A DNA stretch of 64,000 nt. It comes from Aquipuribacter sp. SD81. Its GTDB lineage: Bacteria; Actinomycetota; Actinomycetes; Actinomycetales; JBBAYJ01. Below are positions 11,104 through 20,693 of the stretch, piece after piece. The stretch lies in NCBI RefSeq assembly GCF_037153975.1, contig NZ_JBBAYJ010000015.1, positions 1-64,000 of the forward strand. The letters run 5' to 3'. The notes beneath the pieces were generated by a model. The model did not search any database and was not told the origin of the DNA. It worked only from the letters and a program-made list of their open reading frames with translations. Position 1 is the first letter of the stretch. Every line of letters starts with the position of its first letter. Position numbers and translations under genes: made by a program.

Positions 11104-12282
11104 CTATAGGTCCCGCGTGCCGCGGGCTGCCAGTGTCTCAGCCGCGCGGGCCCTCGCCCACGCGTCGGCCTCGACGACGTCGTCGACGTCGCGCGGCTCG
11201 GCGAGGCCGCGCGCGGCCGCCTCGTCGAGAACCTCGGCCACCGTGTCGACGATCTGGAGGAAGCCGGTGTTCCCGGCGAGGAACTCCGCGACCGCCACCT
11301 CGTTGGCCGCGTTGTACACCGCGGGGGCGACGCCGCCCGCGGCGCCGGCCTCGCGGGCGAGGCGGACGGCGGGGAACGTCGCGTGGTCGACGGGCTCGAA
11401 CGTCCACGCCGCCGCCTGCGTCCAGTCCAGGCCGGGGGCGGCGTCAGTGAGCCGGTCGGGCCACGTGAGCCCGAGCGCGATGGGCAGGCGCATGTCCGGC
11501 GGCGAGCACTGCGCGAGGGTCGAGCCGTCGAGGAACTCGACCATCGAGTGCACGACGGACTGCGGGTGCACGACGACGTCGACCCGGTCCATCGGCACGT
11601 CGAAGAGCAGGTGCGCCTCGATGACCTCCAGCCCCTTGTTCACGAGCGTCGCGGAGTTGCACGTGACGAGGGGGCCCATGGCCCACGTCGGGTGGGCGAG
11701 CGCCTGCTCGGCGGTGACCCCCGCGAGCGAGGTGCGGTCGCGGCCGCGGAACGGCCCGCCGGAGGCGGTGAGGACGAGGCGGCGGACCTCCTCCGCGCGC
11801 CCGCCGCGCAGGCACTGGGCGAGCGCGGAGTGCTCGGAGTCGACGGGCACGATCTGCCCGGGCCGGGCCGCGCGCCTCACGAGCGGCCCGCCGACGATGA
11901 GGGACTCCTTGTTCGCGAGCGCGAGCACGTGCCCGGCCTCCAGCGCCGCGAGCGTCGGGCGCAGCCCGACGGCGCCGGCGAGCCCGTTGAGCACGACGTC
12001 GGTGTCGCGCGCCGCGAGCTCGGTGGCGGCGCCGTCGCCGACGAGGACCTCGGTGCGGCGCCCCGCCCCCCGGAGCCTGGTCTCGACGTCGGCGGCCACG
12101 CGGGCGTCGCCGACCGCGACGACGTCGACGTCGTGCTCGACCGCCTGCCGCACGAGCAGGTCGGGGTCGCCGCCGCGGGCGGCGAGACCGGTCACCCGGA
12201 GCCGGTCCGGGTTGCGGCCGACGACGTCGAGGGCCTGGGTGCCGATGGACCCGGTGGAGCCGAGGACGGTGACGCGCCGCAT
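11104..12282 (-). CDS. dxr: 1-deoxy-D-xylulose-5-phosphate reductoisomerase
   Basis: 392 residues. It converts DXP to MEP with NADPH, the committed step of the MEP isoprenoid pathway. The N-terminal Rossmann motif is [40 protein letters not shown] and LTASGGPFR are active-site regions, with [16 protein letters not shown] and [12 protein letters not shown] following. The ATG at 12282 sits directly before the Rossmann strand and is the natural start. An in-frame ATG at 12363 would add 27 unrelated residues. First gene of the dxr-rip1-ispG group; it diverges from the secreted protease gene. Confidence 0.97.
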   Translation of the reverse strand: MRRVTVLGSTGSIGTQALDVVGRNPDRLRVTGLAARGGDPDLLVRQAVEHDVDVVAVGDARVAADVETRLRGAGRRTEVLVGDGAATELAARDTDVVLNGLAGAVGLRPTLAALEAGHVLALANKESLIVGGPLVRRAARPGQIVPVDSEHSALAQCLRGGRAEEVRRLVLTASGGPFRGRDRTSLAGVTAEQALAHPTWAMGPLVTCNSATLVNKGLEVIEAHLLFDVPMDRVDVVVHPQSVVHSMVEFLDGSTLAQCSPPDMRLPIALGLTWPDRLTDAAPGLDWTQAAAWTFEPVDHATFPAVRLAREAGAAGGVAPAVYNAANEVAVAEFLAGNTGFLQIVDTVAEVLDEAAARGLAEPRDVDDVVEADAWARARAAETLAARGTRDL

Positions 12283-12346
12283 GGGCGCGAGTGTCCCAGC
12301 CGCGCCCGGCCGGTCGGCGCCCGCCCGGCCCCGGTTGTCAAAAGTC

Positions 12347-12376
12347 TTGTCACGGGCCGTCATCGACGCCTACGGT
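12347..12376 (+). promoter_or_regulatory. Candidate sigma-70-type promoter of the secreted protease gene
   Basis: TTGTCA at 12347-12352 and TACGGT at 12371-12376 are separated by 18 bp, ending 41 bp before the ATG at 12418. A second TTGTCA lies at 12335-12340, so the -35 hexamer is duplicated 12 bp apart. Read by eye only. Confidence 0.4.
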
Positions 12377-12417
12377 CGGCCGCCACGGGGCGACGTCCGC
12401 CCCCGACAGGAGGAACC

Positions 12418-13437
12418 ATGCGCCGACCCCACCCCAACGCCCGCCGGTTGCTGGCCCTCGCCGCAGGGCTCGCCCTCACCGCGGGCCTGGCGACGCCCGC
12501 CGGGGCCGTCCCGTCCGAACGCGCCGCCGGCGTCGCGCACGCCCGCGCCGCCACGACGGCCGCGGAGCGCGCCGCCGTCGCCGCGTACTGGTCCCCCGCG
12601 CGGATGCGTGCGGCGCGGCCCGCCGACGCGCTGGCCCCGACCGTGACCCCCGGCGAGGTGAGCACGGCCGACGTCGCGCGCGGCTCGGCGTCGGTGCGAC
12701 CGACTGCCCGGCCCGGCGGCGGGAAGGGCAAGCCCGGCGGCGGTGGTGGCGGCGGCACGGTCGTCACGGGCGCGGAGTGGACCGGCGGCACCGCGGTCGT
12801 CGCGACCACGGGCAAGGTGTTCTTCACCCTCGGCGGCAGCAACTACGTGTGCTCCGGGTCCGCGGTGACGAGCGCGAACGAGAGCACCGTCCTGACCGCG
12901 GGCCACTGCCTGCACGGGGGTCCGGGCGCCTACGCCACCAACTGGGCGTTCGTCCCCGCCTACGACGACGGCGCCCGGCCGTACGGCACCTTCGTCGCCA
13001 CGGACCTGTACACGACGAGCCAGTGGGCGAGCAGCGGCGACTTCTCCTACGACGTCGGCTTCGCGACAGTCGCCCCGGTCGCCGGCGCGACCCTGACGGA
13101 CACCACGGGGGCGCAGGGCATCACGTTCAGCGCTCCGCGGCAGGAGAGCCGCTACGCCTTCGGCTACCCGGCGGCGAAGCCCTACGACGGCAGCGACCTC
13201 GTGCACTGCGCGGGTCCGCTGAAGTCCGACCCGTACGGCGCGGACACCCTCGGCATGGACTGCACCATGACGGGCGGCTCCTCGGGCGGGCCGTGGCTCT
13301 CGCAGTTCAGCACGTCGACCGGCCTAGGCCAGCTGAGCTCGGTGAACTCCTACAAGTACTCCTCCGACTCCCGCTCGATGTACGGGCCGTACCTCGGCTC
13401 GGTCGCGCAGCAGCTGTACGCGACCGCCTCCCGCTGA
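12418..13437 (+). CDS. Secreted trypsin-like serine protease (S1 family)
   Basis: 339 residues with an n-h-c signal peptide (RRLLALAAGLALTAGLATPA, cleavage near GA-VP about residue 30). A propeptide-like Ala-rich stretch and a Gly/Lys-rich linker (about 99-113) precede the protease domain. The catalytic triad is readable: His163 in LTAGHC, Asp212 in SYDVGF and Ser289 in GGSSGGPW; the usual GDSGGP is GSSGGP here. Cys pairs fit extracellular folding. A strong AGGAGG ribosome-binding site lies 8 nt before the ATG. Substrate unknown; likely extracellular proteolysis or processing. Confidence 0.92.
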   Translation: MRRPHPNARRLLALAAGLALTAGLATPAGAVPSERAAGVAHARAATTAAERAAVAAYWSPARMRAARPADALAPTVTPGEVSTADVARGSASVRPTARPGGGKGKPGGGGGGGTVVTGAEWTGGTAVVATTGKVFFTLGGSNYVCSGSAVTSANESTVLTAGHCLHGGPGAYATNWAFVPAYDDGARPYGTFVATDLYTTSQWASSGDFSYDVGFATVAPVAGATLTDTTGAQGITFSAPRQESRYAFGYPAAKPYDGSDLVHCAGPLKSDPYGADTLGMDCTMTGGSSGGPWLSQFSTSTGLGQLSSVNSYKYSSDSRSMYGPYLGSVAQQLYATASR

Positions 13438-13466
13438 CGGGCTGCGGTCCGCTTCCGCCGCGCACC

Positions 13467-13516
13467 AGGGGCGGATTCCGTCGCCGGGACTCTGTCCGGC
13501 CGCGGAATCCGCCCCT
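13467..13516. repeat. 14-bp perfect inverted repeat upstream of gabT
   Basis: AGGGGCGGATTCCG (13467-13480) and its exact complement CGGAATCCGCCCCT (13503-13516) are separated by 22 bp, ending 11 bp before the gabT ATG. It could be an operator for a dimeric regulator or a stem-loop at the end of the protease transcript. There is no T-run, and the position over the gabT 5' end favours an operator. Confidence 0.6.
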
Positions 13517-13527
13517 ATGCTGCGCGC

Positions 13528-14916
13528 ATGACGACGGTAACCGTGGACGCCGACCCGACCCGCTCCCCCGCCGTGGTCGCGGGGGTCGAGCAGGTGCGCC
13601 GGCTGCGGACGGCCGTGCCCGGGCCCGTGTCGCTCCGCCTGCGCGAGCGGCGCGCGGCGGCCGTCGCGGCCGGGGTCGGCATGGTCCTGCCCGCCTTCGT
13701 CGAGCGGGCCGGCGGGGCGGTGCTCGTCGACGTCGACGGCAACTCCCTCGTCGACCTCGGCGCGGGCATCGCCGTGGTCAACGCGGGCCACGCGCACCCC
13801 CGCGTCGTGGCCGCCGTCACAGAGCAGGCCGAGGCCTTCCTCCACACGTGCTTCATGGTGACCCCGTACGAGGGCTACGTCGCCGTCGCCGAGCGACTCG
13901 GCGGGCTCGTGCCCGTCGACGGGCCCACGCGGACGGTGCTGCTGAGCTCGGGGGCGGAGGCCGTCGAGAACGCCGTGAAGATCGCCCGCGCCGCCACCGG
14001 GCGCGACGCCGTCGCCGTCTTCGACCACGCCTACCACGGCCGCACGAACCTCACGATGGCGATGACGGCCAAGGCGATGCCGTACAAGCGCGGCTTCGGC
14101 CCGTTCGCGGGCGAGGTGTACCGCGCGCCGATGTCGTACCCGTTCCGCGACCCCGCCGGGCTGACCGGCGAGGAGGCGGCCGAGCGCGCGGTCCGCAGCC
14201 TCGTCACGCAGGTCGGCGCGGAGGAGCTCGCGTGCCTCGTCATCGAGCCGATCCAGGGCGAGGGCGGCTTCGTCGAGCCCGCGCCCGGCTTCCTGCCCGC
14301 GCTGGCCGCATGGTGCCGCGACCACGGCGTGCTGCTAGTGGCCGACGAGATCCAGACGGGCTTCGCGCGCACCGGCGACGTGTTCGCCCTCGACCACGAG
14401 GGCGTGCGGGCCGACCTCGTGACGGTGGCCAAGGGCCTCGCCGACGGCATGCCGCTCGCGGGGGTCGTGGGCCGCGCCGAGGTCATGGACGCCGTCCACG
14501 CCGGCGGCCTCGGCGGCACGTACGGCGGTAACCCCGTCGCGTGCGCGGCCGCGCTCGCGAGCGCCGACGTCATGACGGAGGAGGACCTGCCCGCGCGGGC
14601 GCGGGAGATCGAGGCCGTCCTGCGTCCCGCGCTCGAGGCGGCACGCGAGCACGCGCCGGGGATCGGCGACGTGCGGGGCCGCGGCGCCATGCTCGCCGTC
14701 GAGCTGGTGCGGCCCGGGACGCTCGAGCCGGACGCGGCCGAGGCGGCCCGCGTCGCCCGCACCTGCCACGAGGCCGGCGTCGTGGTGCTGACGTGCGGCA
14801 CGTACGGCAACGTCATCCGGCTGCTGCCGCCGCTCACCATCGACCCGGCGCTGCTCGCCGACGGCACCGCCGTGCTCGTCGAGGCCCTCACGGGACGCGC
14901 CGGCAGCGCCGCGTGA
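13528..14916 (+). CDS. gabT: 4-aminobutyrate aminotransferase (class III)
   Basis: 462 residues, PLP-dependent. It moves the amino group of GABA to 2-oxoglutarate, giving succinate semialdehyde. Class III features: VDVDGNSLVDLGAGIAVVNA, SSGAEAVENAVKIAR (phosphate loop), FDHAYHGRTNLTMAMT, the EPIQGEGGF segment, the cofactor aspartate in LVADEIQTGFART, and Lys in VTVAKGLADGMPLAGVVG. Length and motifs match GabT. It overlaps the next aminotransferase gene as GTGA. It supplies the GABA step for the polyamine island at 19-33 kb, with gabD at 31664-33157. Confidence 0.92.
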   Translation: MTTVTVDADPTRSPAVVAGVEQVRRLRTAVPGPVSLRLRERRAAAVAAGVGMVLPAFVERAGGAVLVDVDGNSLVDLGAGIAVVNAGHAHPRVVAAVTEQAEAFLHTCFMVTPYEGYVAVAERLGGLVPVDGPTRTVLLSSGAEAVENAVKIARAATGRDAVAVFDHAYHGRTNLTMAMTAKAMPYKRGFGPFAGEVYRAPMSYPFRDPAGLTGEEAAERAVRSLVTQVGAEELACLVIEPIQGEGGFVEPAPGFLPALAAWCRDHGVLLVADEIQTGFARTGDVFALDHEGVRADLVTVAKGLADGMPLAGVVGRAEVMDAVHAGGLGGTYGGNPVACAAALASADVMTEEDLPARAREIEAVLRPALEAAREHAPGIGDVRGRGAMLAVELVRPGTLEPDAAEAARVARTCHEAGVVVLTCGTYGNVIRLLPPLTIDPALLADGTAVLVEALTGRAGSAA

Positions 14917-16268
14917 CCGGCGTCGACCCGGCGCGCGTGGCGGAGCTGCACGCCGCCGCCACGACGACCTTCGAGGCGCAGCGCCCGCGCTCGCGCGAGC
15001 TGTACGCGCGCGCCCGCCGGGTCATGCCCGGCGGGGTGCCGATGTCGTGGATGGTGAAGTGGCCCGGCCCGTGGCCGACCTTCGTCGCGCACGCGTCGGG
15101 CGCGCACTTCACCGACGTCGACGGCAACGACCACGTCGACCTCTGCCTCGGCGACACCGGCGCCATGACGGGGCACTCCCCCGCCGCCACGGTGGCGGCC
15201 GTGCGCACGCAGCTCGACCGCGGCATCACGACGATGCTCCCGGGCGAGGACGCGGTGCTCGCGGCGGAGGACCTGACCGCGCGCTTCGGGCTGCCGCAGT
15301 GGCAGTTCACGCTCACCGCGACCGACGCCAACCGCCACCTGCTGCGCTACGCCCGACACGTGACCGGCCGCCCGCGGGTCGCCGTCGTCGACTGGTGCTA
15401 CCACGGCAGCGTCGACGAGACCTTCGCCACGCTCGACGCCGACGGCCGGGTCGTCGCCCGGCGCGGCAACATCGGCCCGCCCGTGCCGCCGGAGGTGACG
15501 ACGGCCGTCGTGCCGTTCAACGACGTCGCGGCCATGGAGCGCGCGCTCGCCTCGCGCGAGGTCGCGGCGGTCCTGCTGGAGCCGGCCATGACGAACATCG
15601 GCATCGTGCTGCCAGACGAGGGCTACCTCGCCGCGGTGCGCGCGCTCTGCGACGAGACGGGCACCCTGCTCGTGGTCGACGAGACCCACACGCTGTGCGC
15701 GGGCCCGGGCGGCTGCACGCGGGAGTGGGGGCTGCGCCCGGATGCCGTTGTCGTCGGCAAGACGATCGGTGGTGGCGTGCCCGCGGCCGCCTTCGGCATG
15801 ACGACGGAGCTGGCCGAGCGCGTGCAGCGCAGCGTCGAGCTCGAGGACGTCGACGTCGGCGGGGTCGGCGGCACCCTCGCCGGCAACGCGCTGTCGATGG
15901 CCGCCGTCCGCGCGACGCTCACGGAGGTCCTCACCGCCGAGGCCTTCGCGACCATGACGGCGCGGGCGGTCCGGTGGACCGAGGGCGTGCAGGCGGGCAT
16001 CGACGCGGCCGGCCTGCCGTGGCAGGTGACGCGCCTCGGCTGCCGCGCGGAGTACACGTTCCGCCCGACCCCGCCGCACGACGGCGCCGAGGCCGCCGCA
16101 GCCGACGACTTCGACCTCCAGCAGCTGCTGCACCTGCACGCCCTCGTCGACGGGGTGCTCCTCACCCCGTTCCACAACATGGCGCTCATGAGCCCGGACA
16201 CCACCGACGCCGACGTCGACCGGCACAGCACCTCGTTCGCGGCCGTGACGAGGGCCCTGACCGCCTGA
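14913..16268 (+). CDS. Class III aminotransferase, glutamate-1-semialdehyde-aminomutase-like
   Basis: 451 residues. The sequence follows the HemL-like branch of class III PLP enzymes: YARARRVMPGGVPMSW, VDGNDHVDLCLGDTGAMTGH, VDWCYHGSVDETFA, LLVVDETHTLC and the Schiff-base Lys in VVGKTIGGGVPAAAFGM. It is unlikely to be the haem-pathway HemL, because it is coupled to gabT by a GTGA overlap and the Ser/Ala-rich HemL signatures differ. It is more likely an aminotransferase acting on an omega-amino acid or diamine. The substrate is not determined. Confidence 0.85.
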   Translation: MTGVDPARVAELHAAATTTFEAQRPRSRELYARARRVMPGGVPMSWMVKWPGPWPTFVAHASGAHFTDVDGNDHVDLCLGDTGAMTGHSPAATVAAVRTQLDRGITTMLPGEDAVLAAEDLTARFGLPQWQFTLTATDANRHLLRYARHVTGRPRVAVVDWCYHGSVDETFATLDADGRVVARRGNIGPPVPPEVTTAVVPFNDVAAMERALASREVAAVLLEPAMTNIGIVLPDEGYLAAVRALCDETGTLLVVDETHTLCAGPGGCTREWGLRPDAVVVGKTIGGGVPAAAFGMTTELAERVQRSVELEDVDVGGVGGTLAGNALSMAAVRATLTEVLTAEAFATMTARAVRWTEGVQAGIDAAGLPWQVTRLGCRAEYTFRPTPPHDGAEAAAADDFDLQQLLHLHALVDGVLLTPFHNMALMSPDTTDADVDRHSTSFAAVTRALTA

Positions 16269-16269
16269 G

Positions 16270-16323
16270 TCGCGCAGAGCCGCGCAGAGCCGCGCAGAGC
16301 CGGCCGTACCCCCGCGGGGGTAC
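16270..16323. repeat. Triplicated CGCGCAGAGC followed by an 18-bp perfect palindrome
   Basis: CGCGCAGAGC occurs three times in tandem at 16271-16300. GTACCCCCGCGGGGGTAC at 16306-16323 is a perfect palindrome. It lies just after the aminotransferase stop and about 100 bp before the membrane-protein gene. It may be a GC-rich terminator stem or an operator; no T-tract follows. Confidence 0.55.
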
Positions 16324-16423
16324 GCGAGGACGCCCCGCCGGGGGGACGTGCCGGGCGAGACCCGTCCCTAGCGTCGTCGGCGACGGTCGGGACGGCCGGT
16401 CGGGACGAGCACCGGAGGCGGCG

Positions 16424-17437
16424 ATGAGCACGACGGCGACAGCAGGGACGGCACCTCGTGCGGTCGGGGTGACGGCGGGCGGCACCACGACGGCACCCGA
16501 CCCCTGGTCGGTCCGGGCGCTCGTGTCGGCGCTGTGGTGGGAGGTGCGCCCCCGCACCCGCGCGGAGCGCTGGACGGCCGGTGCCGGGCTCGCGCTGGCC
16601 GCGGTCGGCCTCGCGCACCTCGGCGTGCAGGCGGTGGACGGCGGCGCGTGGGCCGGGCCCGTGTCGTGGCGCAAGCCCGTCGTGTTCGGCGTCTCGCTCG
16701 GCATACTGCTCCTCACCGTCGCCGCGGTCCTACGGTGGGTGCCGGGCCGCCGCACGCAGTGGTGGGTCGCGGCCCCGCTCGTGGTCGGGTCGGTCGTGGA
16801 GTACGCCGCCATCGCGTCACAGCGCTGGCGCGGGGTGCCGTCGCACTTCAACGACGCGACGCCGTACGACAGCGTCGTGTTCGGGGTGATGGCGGGCAGC
16901 GTCGGGCTCATCGTCGCGGCCGTCGCGGTGCTCACCGTGGTGGCCGCCCTGCCGCGCGGGTTCTCCGGCGGGCCCGCGCTGCGGCTCGCGGTGCTCGTCG
17001 GCCTCGCCGGCGTCCTCGTGAGCAGCTGGGTCGGCGGACGCATGATCGCCGAGGGCACCGAGGTCGTGGCCGCGACGGGCGCCGTCCCCGACAGCGTCGT
17101 GCTCGGCGCCGCGGGCAGCGCGAAGCTGTTCCACGCGGTCGGCCAGCACGGGCTGCAGGTGCTCCTCGCCGTCGCGCTGCTCCTCCACGTCGCCGGGGCG
17201 CCGCGGCGACGGGCGCTCGCCGTGACGGCCCTCGCCTCGCTCGGGTTCGCGGGCGTGCTCGGCGGCGTCGGGGCCGCCGCGCTGCGGGGCGAGGCGTGGC
17301 TCGCGCTCCCGCCGTCGCTGCTCGTCCCCGCCGTTCCCGGGGTCGCCCTCCTGGCCGCGGCCGCGGTGGCCGTGCTCGGCCACCTGCGCCCGGCCGGCGG
17401 AACCCTCGCCCGACGGCCCGGGGCTGTGGTGGGCTGA
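16424..17437 (+). CDS. Polytopic membrane protein of unknown function
   Basis: 337 residues with about seven or eight hydrophobic segments after a Thr/Ala-rich N-terminus. Between segments are conserved-looking polar stretches: SWRKPVVFGVSLG, SQRWRGVPSHFNDATPYDS and KLFHAVGQHGLQVLL, whose His and Asn residues inside or next to membrane segments resemble ligands. I do not recognise the family. GGAGG precedes the ATG by 6 nt. It lies 4 bp upstream of a NarL-type histidine kinase gene and is probably in one operon with it, so it may be the regulated transporter or a sensor partner. Confidence 0.8.
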   Translation: MSTTATAGTAPRAVGVTAGGTTTAPDPWSVRALVSALWWEVRPRTRAERWTAGAGLALAAVGLAHLGVQAVDGGAWAGPVSWRKPVVFGVSLGILLLTVAAVLRWVPGRRTQWWVAAPLVVGSVVEYAAIASQRWRGVPSHFNDATPYDSVVFGVMAGSVGLIVAAVAVLTVVAALPRGFSGGPALRLAVLVGLAGVLVSSWVGGRMIAEGTEVVAATGAVPDSVVLGAAGSAKLFHAVGQHGLQVLLAVALLLHVAGAPRRRALAVTALASLGFAGVLGGVGAAALRGEAWLALPPSLLVPAVPGVALLAAAAVAVLGHLRPAGGTLARRPGAVVG

Positions 17438-17441
17438 GCCC

Positions 17442-18620
17442 GTGCACCCCACGACGTCGGGCACGCGCGCGGAACGTGCGGTGCAGGCCCTCACGGGGGG
17501 CCGCTCGCTCGACGTCCTGCTCGCGGCGGTCGCCGTCGTCGCCACCGTCGCGGGGCGCCTGTCCGAAGGGCCCTCCCCCGCCGGGGCCGGTCCGGCCACG
17601 GTGGTGCCCGGGCTGCTGCTCGCCGTGGTGGTCGGCGGGTCGCTCGCGTGGCGGCGCACGGCGCCGCTCGCCTCGTACGCCGTCGGGACGGCGGCCCTGG
17701 TCGTGGAGTCGCTGGCGCTCGGGCCGAGCCCGGTCTCGCCCTACGCCAACCTCGTCGGCGTCGTCTCGCTCGGCTGGTTCGGCTCGGCGCGCCGGGCGCT
17801 GTGGGGGCCGCCGTTCGCGCTGGTCGGCATCGCGGCCTGGTTCGCCAGCCCCCAGCTGCCCGCGGTCGTGCCCGTCACCGTCGTGCTCGTCTGGCTCGCG
17901 AGCTGGGCGCTCGCGTACCAGGTGGCCCGGCGGCGGGAGGCGGAGGCCCGCGACCGCGCGACCCGCCAGCGCGAGGCGGTGCGCGACGAGCGCACGCGGA
18001 TCGCCCGGGAGCTGCACGACGTCGTGGGGCACGCCCTCAGCCTCATGCTCGTGCAGGTGGGCGCCGCCCGGACGGTCCTCGACGAGCGGCCTGCGGCTGC
18101 GCGGGACCTGCTGCTCGCGACGGAGCGGACCGGCGCGGAGACGATGGCCGAGCTCGACCGTGTGCTCGGGCTGCTGCGGGAGGACGTCGGCTCCGACACC
18201 GGTCCCGTGGCGGGGGGTCCGGTCGACGACGGGCCCGGGCTCGCCGACCTCGACGGCCTCGTCGCGCGCTTCGGCGACGCGGGCCTGCAGGTCCGGCTCG
18301 ACCGCGGTCCGGGGGTGCGCGCGCACTACTCCACGAGCACCGACCTCGCGGTGTACCGGGTCGTGCAGGAGGCGCTGACGAACGCGCTGCGCCACGGCCG
18401 GGCCGCGACGGCCCGCGTGTCGCTGCGGTGCCGCGACGGCGAGCTGCTCGTCGAGGTCGTCGACGACGGGACGGGTCCGGCCCCGGGCTGGGAGCCGGGT
18501 CGGGGCCTGCTCGGCGTCCGCGAGCGGACGGGGCTGCTCGGCGGCGGGGTCGAGCACGGCGCCGCGCCGGGCGGCGGGTTCCGGCTCGCGGTGCACCTGC
18601 CCGTCGGGGCGCCGTCGTGA
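17442..18620 (+). CDS. NarL-family sensor histidine kinase
   Basis: 392 residues. Five or six hydrophobic segments fill residues 20-160 with almost no periplasmic domain, so it probably senses within or at the membrane. A coiled stretch ([18 protein letters not shown]) leads to the HisKA_3 dimerisation box [13 protein letters not shown] with the phospho-accepting His at 192. An ATPase domain follows ([20 protein letters not shown] and [14 protein letters not shown]). The GTG start is 4 bp after the membrane-protein gene, and the stop overlaps the response-regulator start. The signal is unknown. Confidence 0.93.
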   Translation: MHPTTSGTRAERAVQALTGGRSLDVLLAAVAVVATVAGRLSEGPSPAGAGPATVVPGLLLAVVVGGSLAWRRTAPLASYAVGTAALVVESLALGPSPVSPYANLVGVVSLGWFGSARRALWGPPFALVGIAAWFASPQLPAVVPVTVVLVWLASWALAYQVARRREAEARDRATRQREAVRDERTRIARELHDVVGHALSLMLVQVGAARTVLDERPAAARDLLLATERTGAETMAELDRVLGLLREDVGSDTGPVAGGPVDDGPGLADLDGLVARFGDAGLQVRLDRGPGVRAHYSTSTDLAVYRVVQEALTNALRHGRAATARVSLRCRDGELLVEVVDDGTGPAPGWEPGRGLLGVRERTGLLGGGVEHGAAPGGGFRLAVHLPVGAPS

Positions 18621-19309
18621 GCGTCGGCGCGGCGACGGAGGGCGAGGCCGTGCGCGTGCTGGTCGTCGACGACGACGCGCTCCTGCGCGCGGGGGTGCGG
18701 GTCGTGCTCGAGGCGGCGGGCCTGGAGGTCGTCGGCGAGGCGGGCGACGGCCTCGCCGCGGTCGCAGCGGTCGCCTCGCTCGACCCCGACGTCGTGCTCA
18801 TGGACGTCCGGATGCCCGGGGTCGACGGCGTGGAGGCGACCCGACGGGTCGTCGCCTCCGGCGCGCGGGCGCGGGTGCTCGTGCTCACGACCTTCCGGCA
18901 CGACGAGTACGTGTGGGGGGCGCTGGAGGCCGGCGCGAGCGGGTTCCTGCTCAAGCGCGCGAGCCCGGAGCGCCTCGTCGACGCGGTCCGGACGGTCGCG
19001 GCCGGGGAGTCGCTGCTCGACCCCGCCGTCACGCACGACCTCGTCGCCCGCTTCGTCGGCGCGGGCGCGGCCGCGGGTGCGCGCGACGCGGACCCGGACG
19101 CGGCCGCGCGCGTCGCCGGGCTCACCGATCGCGAGCAGGAGGTGCTCCGCCTCGTCGCCGAGGGGCTGTCGAACGCCGAGCTCGCCGAGCGCCTCACCAT
19201 CGCCGAGTCGACCGCCAAGACGCACGTCAAGCGCATCCTCGCCAAGGTCGGCGCCCGCGACCGCGCCCAGGCGGTCGTGCTGGCGTACCGCTCGGGGCTG
19301 GCCGGCTGA
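18617..19309 (+). CDS. NarL/FixJ-family response regulator
   Basis: 230 residues. The receiver domain has [12 protein letters not shown], the phospho-acceptor Asp63 in [13 protein letters not shown], and a switch Thr in LTTF. The C-terminal LuxR-type helix-turn-helix is [18 protein letters not shown] through [14 protein letters not shown]. It begins with GTG overlapping the kinase stop (GTGA), so kinase and regulator are made in step. The likely target is its own operon or the palindrome at 16306, but this is inference. Confidence 0.95.
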   Translation: MSVGAATEGEAVRVLVVDDDALLRAGVRVVLEAAGLEVVGEAGDGLAAVAAVASLDPDVVLMDVRMPGVDGVEATRRVVASGARARVLVLTTFRHDEYVWGALEAGASGFLLKRASPERLVDAVRTVAAGESLLDPAVTHDLVARFVGAGAAAGARDADPDAAARVAGLTDREQEVLRLVAEGLSNAELAERLTIAESTAKTHVKRILAKVGARDRAQAVVLAYRSGLAG

Positions 19310-19337
19310 CGCGGCGACCCGGCCCGGGCGGCGTGCG

Positions 19338-20627
19338 TCAGTCGGTCTCCGCCATCTGCTCCGCGGCGGTGAGGTCGAGCACCCGGGTGGGCTCCCGCTC
19401 CTGCATCCCCCACGGCGAGCCGTAGCCGTCGCGCAGCAGCTCGAGGAACGGCACGGCGTCGAAGGCCTCGGGACCGAGCACCCCGGTGCCGGACCACGTG
19501 CCGCGGGCCAGCAGCTCCAGGGCCACCGCGGGGTTGACGGCGGTCTGCCACACGACGCACTGCGCGCCGTACTCCGCCATCGACCACTCGTTGTCGACGA
19601 CGTGGTGCAGGTACACCTCGCGCGGTCGGCCGTCCGTCCCGGTCCCGGTCACCCACAGCCCGGCGCACGTGGCGCCGCGCATGCGGTCGCCGAGCGTCGC
19701 GGGGTCGGGCAGGCACGCGGCCACGACGTCGCGCGGGGACACCTGGACCGGGCCGTCGGCGGAGCCGACCCGGACCGTGTCGGTGCGGTCGAGGCCGACC
19801 TTGTGCAGCACCTCGAGCACCTCGATGAACTCGTCGCCGAGGCCGTACTTGAACGTCACCCGCCTCGCGTCGAGCCAGCGGGGCATGAGGAGCACCTCCT
19901 CGTGCTCGACGTTGACGCACTCGACCGGGCCGATGCCGCCCGGGAAGTCGAACACCTCGGGCTCGCTGAACGGCGCGGTCGTGAACCAGCCGCGCTCGCG
20001 CTCCCACACCACCGGCGGGTTGAGGCACTCCTCGATCGTCGTCCAGATGGAGAACGACGGGGCGAAGTCGTACCCGTCGACGGTGAGGTTCGACCCGTCG
20101 CGGGTGCCGAGCTCGTCGACCTCGGAGAAGAGGTGGTCGACGGCGTAGCGGGCGAAGACGTCGGACAGGCCCGGCTCCACCCCCATGCCGACGAGCGCGA
20201 GCCGGCCCGCGGCCTCCCAGCGCGCCGCGGCCTCGAACTGCTCGGAGCCGAGCGTGACCCCGGTCTCCTCGTACGGGCGCTCGGGGTGCGGCCGCGACAG
20301 CGACATCGCCATGTCGAGGTAGTCCGCCCCCGCGGCGAGCGCGCCGGAGAACACGGGCATGACGAACCGCGGGTCGACCGCGTTGAGCACGTGGGTGGCG
20401 CGGTGCTCGCGGGCGACGGCGGCGACCGCCGCGGAGTCGGAGGCGTCGACGGTGGTCGCGGTGAACCGCCGCTCGTGCGGGTGCCGCTCCCGGACGGCCG
20501 CGACCGTCCGCTCCGCGCGGACGAGGTCGCGGTCGGCCATGACGACGGCCTCGGCGAAGTCACGCCGAGCGACGATGCGGGCGAAGGCGTCTCCGACGCC
20601 ACCGGAGCCGACGACGAGGATGCGCAC
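19338..20627 (-). CDS. Saccharopine-dehydrogenase-family oxidoreductase
   Basis: 429 residues. The N-terminal Rossmann fold has ILVVGSGGVGDAFARIVARR, and THVLNAVDPRFVMPVF and GADYLDMAM are typical of the saccharopine dehydrogenase, lysine-6-dehydrogenase and carboxynorspermidine-synthase superfamily. The domain after residue ~170 (VGMGVEPGLSDVFARYAV) matches the catalytic part. AAGGAG lies 9 nt before the GTG start. It is the last gene of the potDABC run, so a role in polyamine or diamine-semialdehyde metabolism is plausible. The exact reaction cannot be assigned. Confidence 0.85.
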   Translation of the reverse strand: MRILVVGSGGVGDAFARIVARRDFAEAVVMADRDLVRAERTVAAVRERHPHERRFTATTVDASDSAAVAAVAREHRATHVLNAVDPRFVMPVFSGALAAGADYLDMAMSLSRPHPERPYEETGVTLGSEQFEAAARWEAAGRLALVGMGVEPGLSDVFARYAVDHLFSEVDELGTRDGSNLTVDGYDFAPSFSIWTTIEECLNPPVVWERERGWFTTAPFSEPEVFDFPGGIGPVECVNVEHEEVLLMPRWLDARRVTFKYGLGDEFIEVLEVLHKVGLDRTDTVRVGSADGPVQVSPRDVVAACLPDPATLGDRMRGATCAGLWVTGTGTDGRPREVYLHHVVDNEWSMAEYGAQCVVWQTAVNPAVALELLARGTWSGTGVLGPEAFDAVPFLELLRDGYGSPWGMQEREPTRVLDLTAAEQMAETD

Positions 20628-20693
20628 GGGTGTCTCCTTCGACTGTGTGCCGGGTGGTGTTGGGGTGGTGCGGGGTCGCGCCGGGCGGCGGTG

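Noticed and set aside
14913-16268. Haem-pathway hemL
   Set aside because: The HemL-like enzyme is coupled to gabT and away from haem genes; motifs only place it in the wider family.
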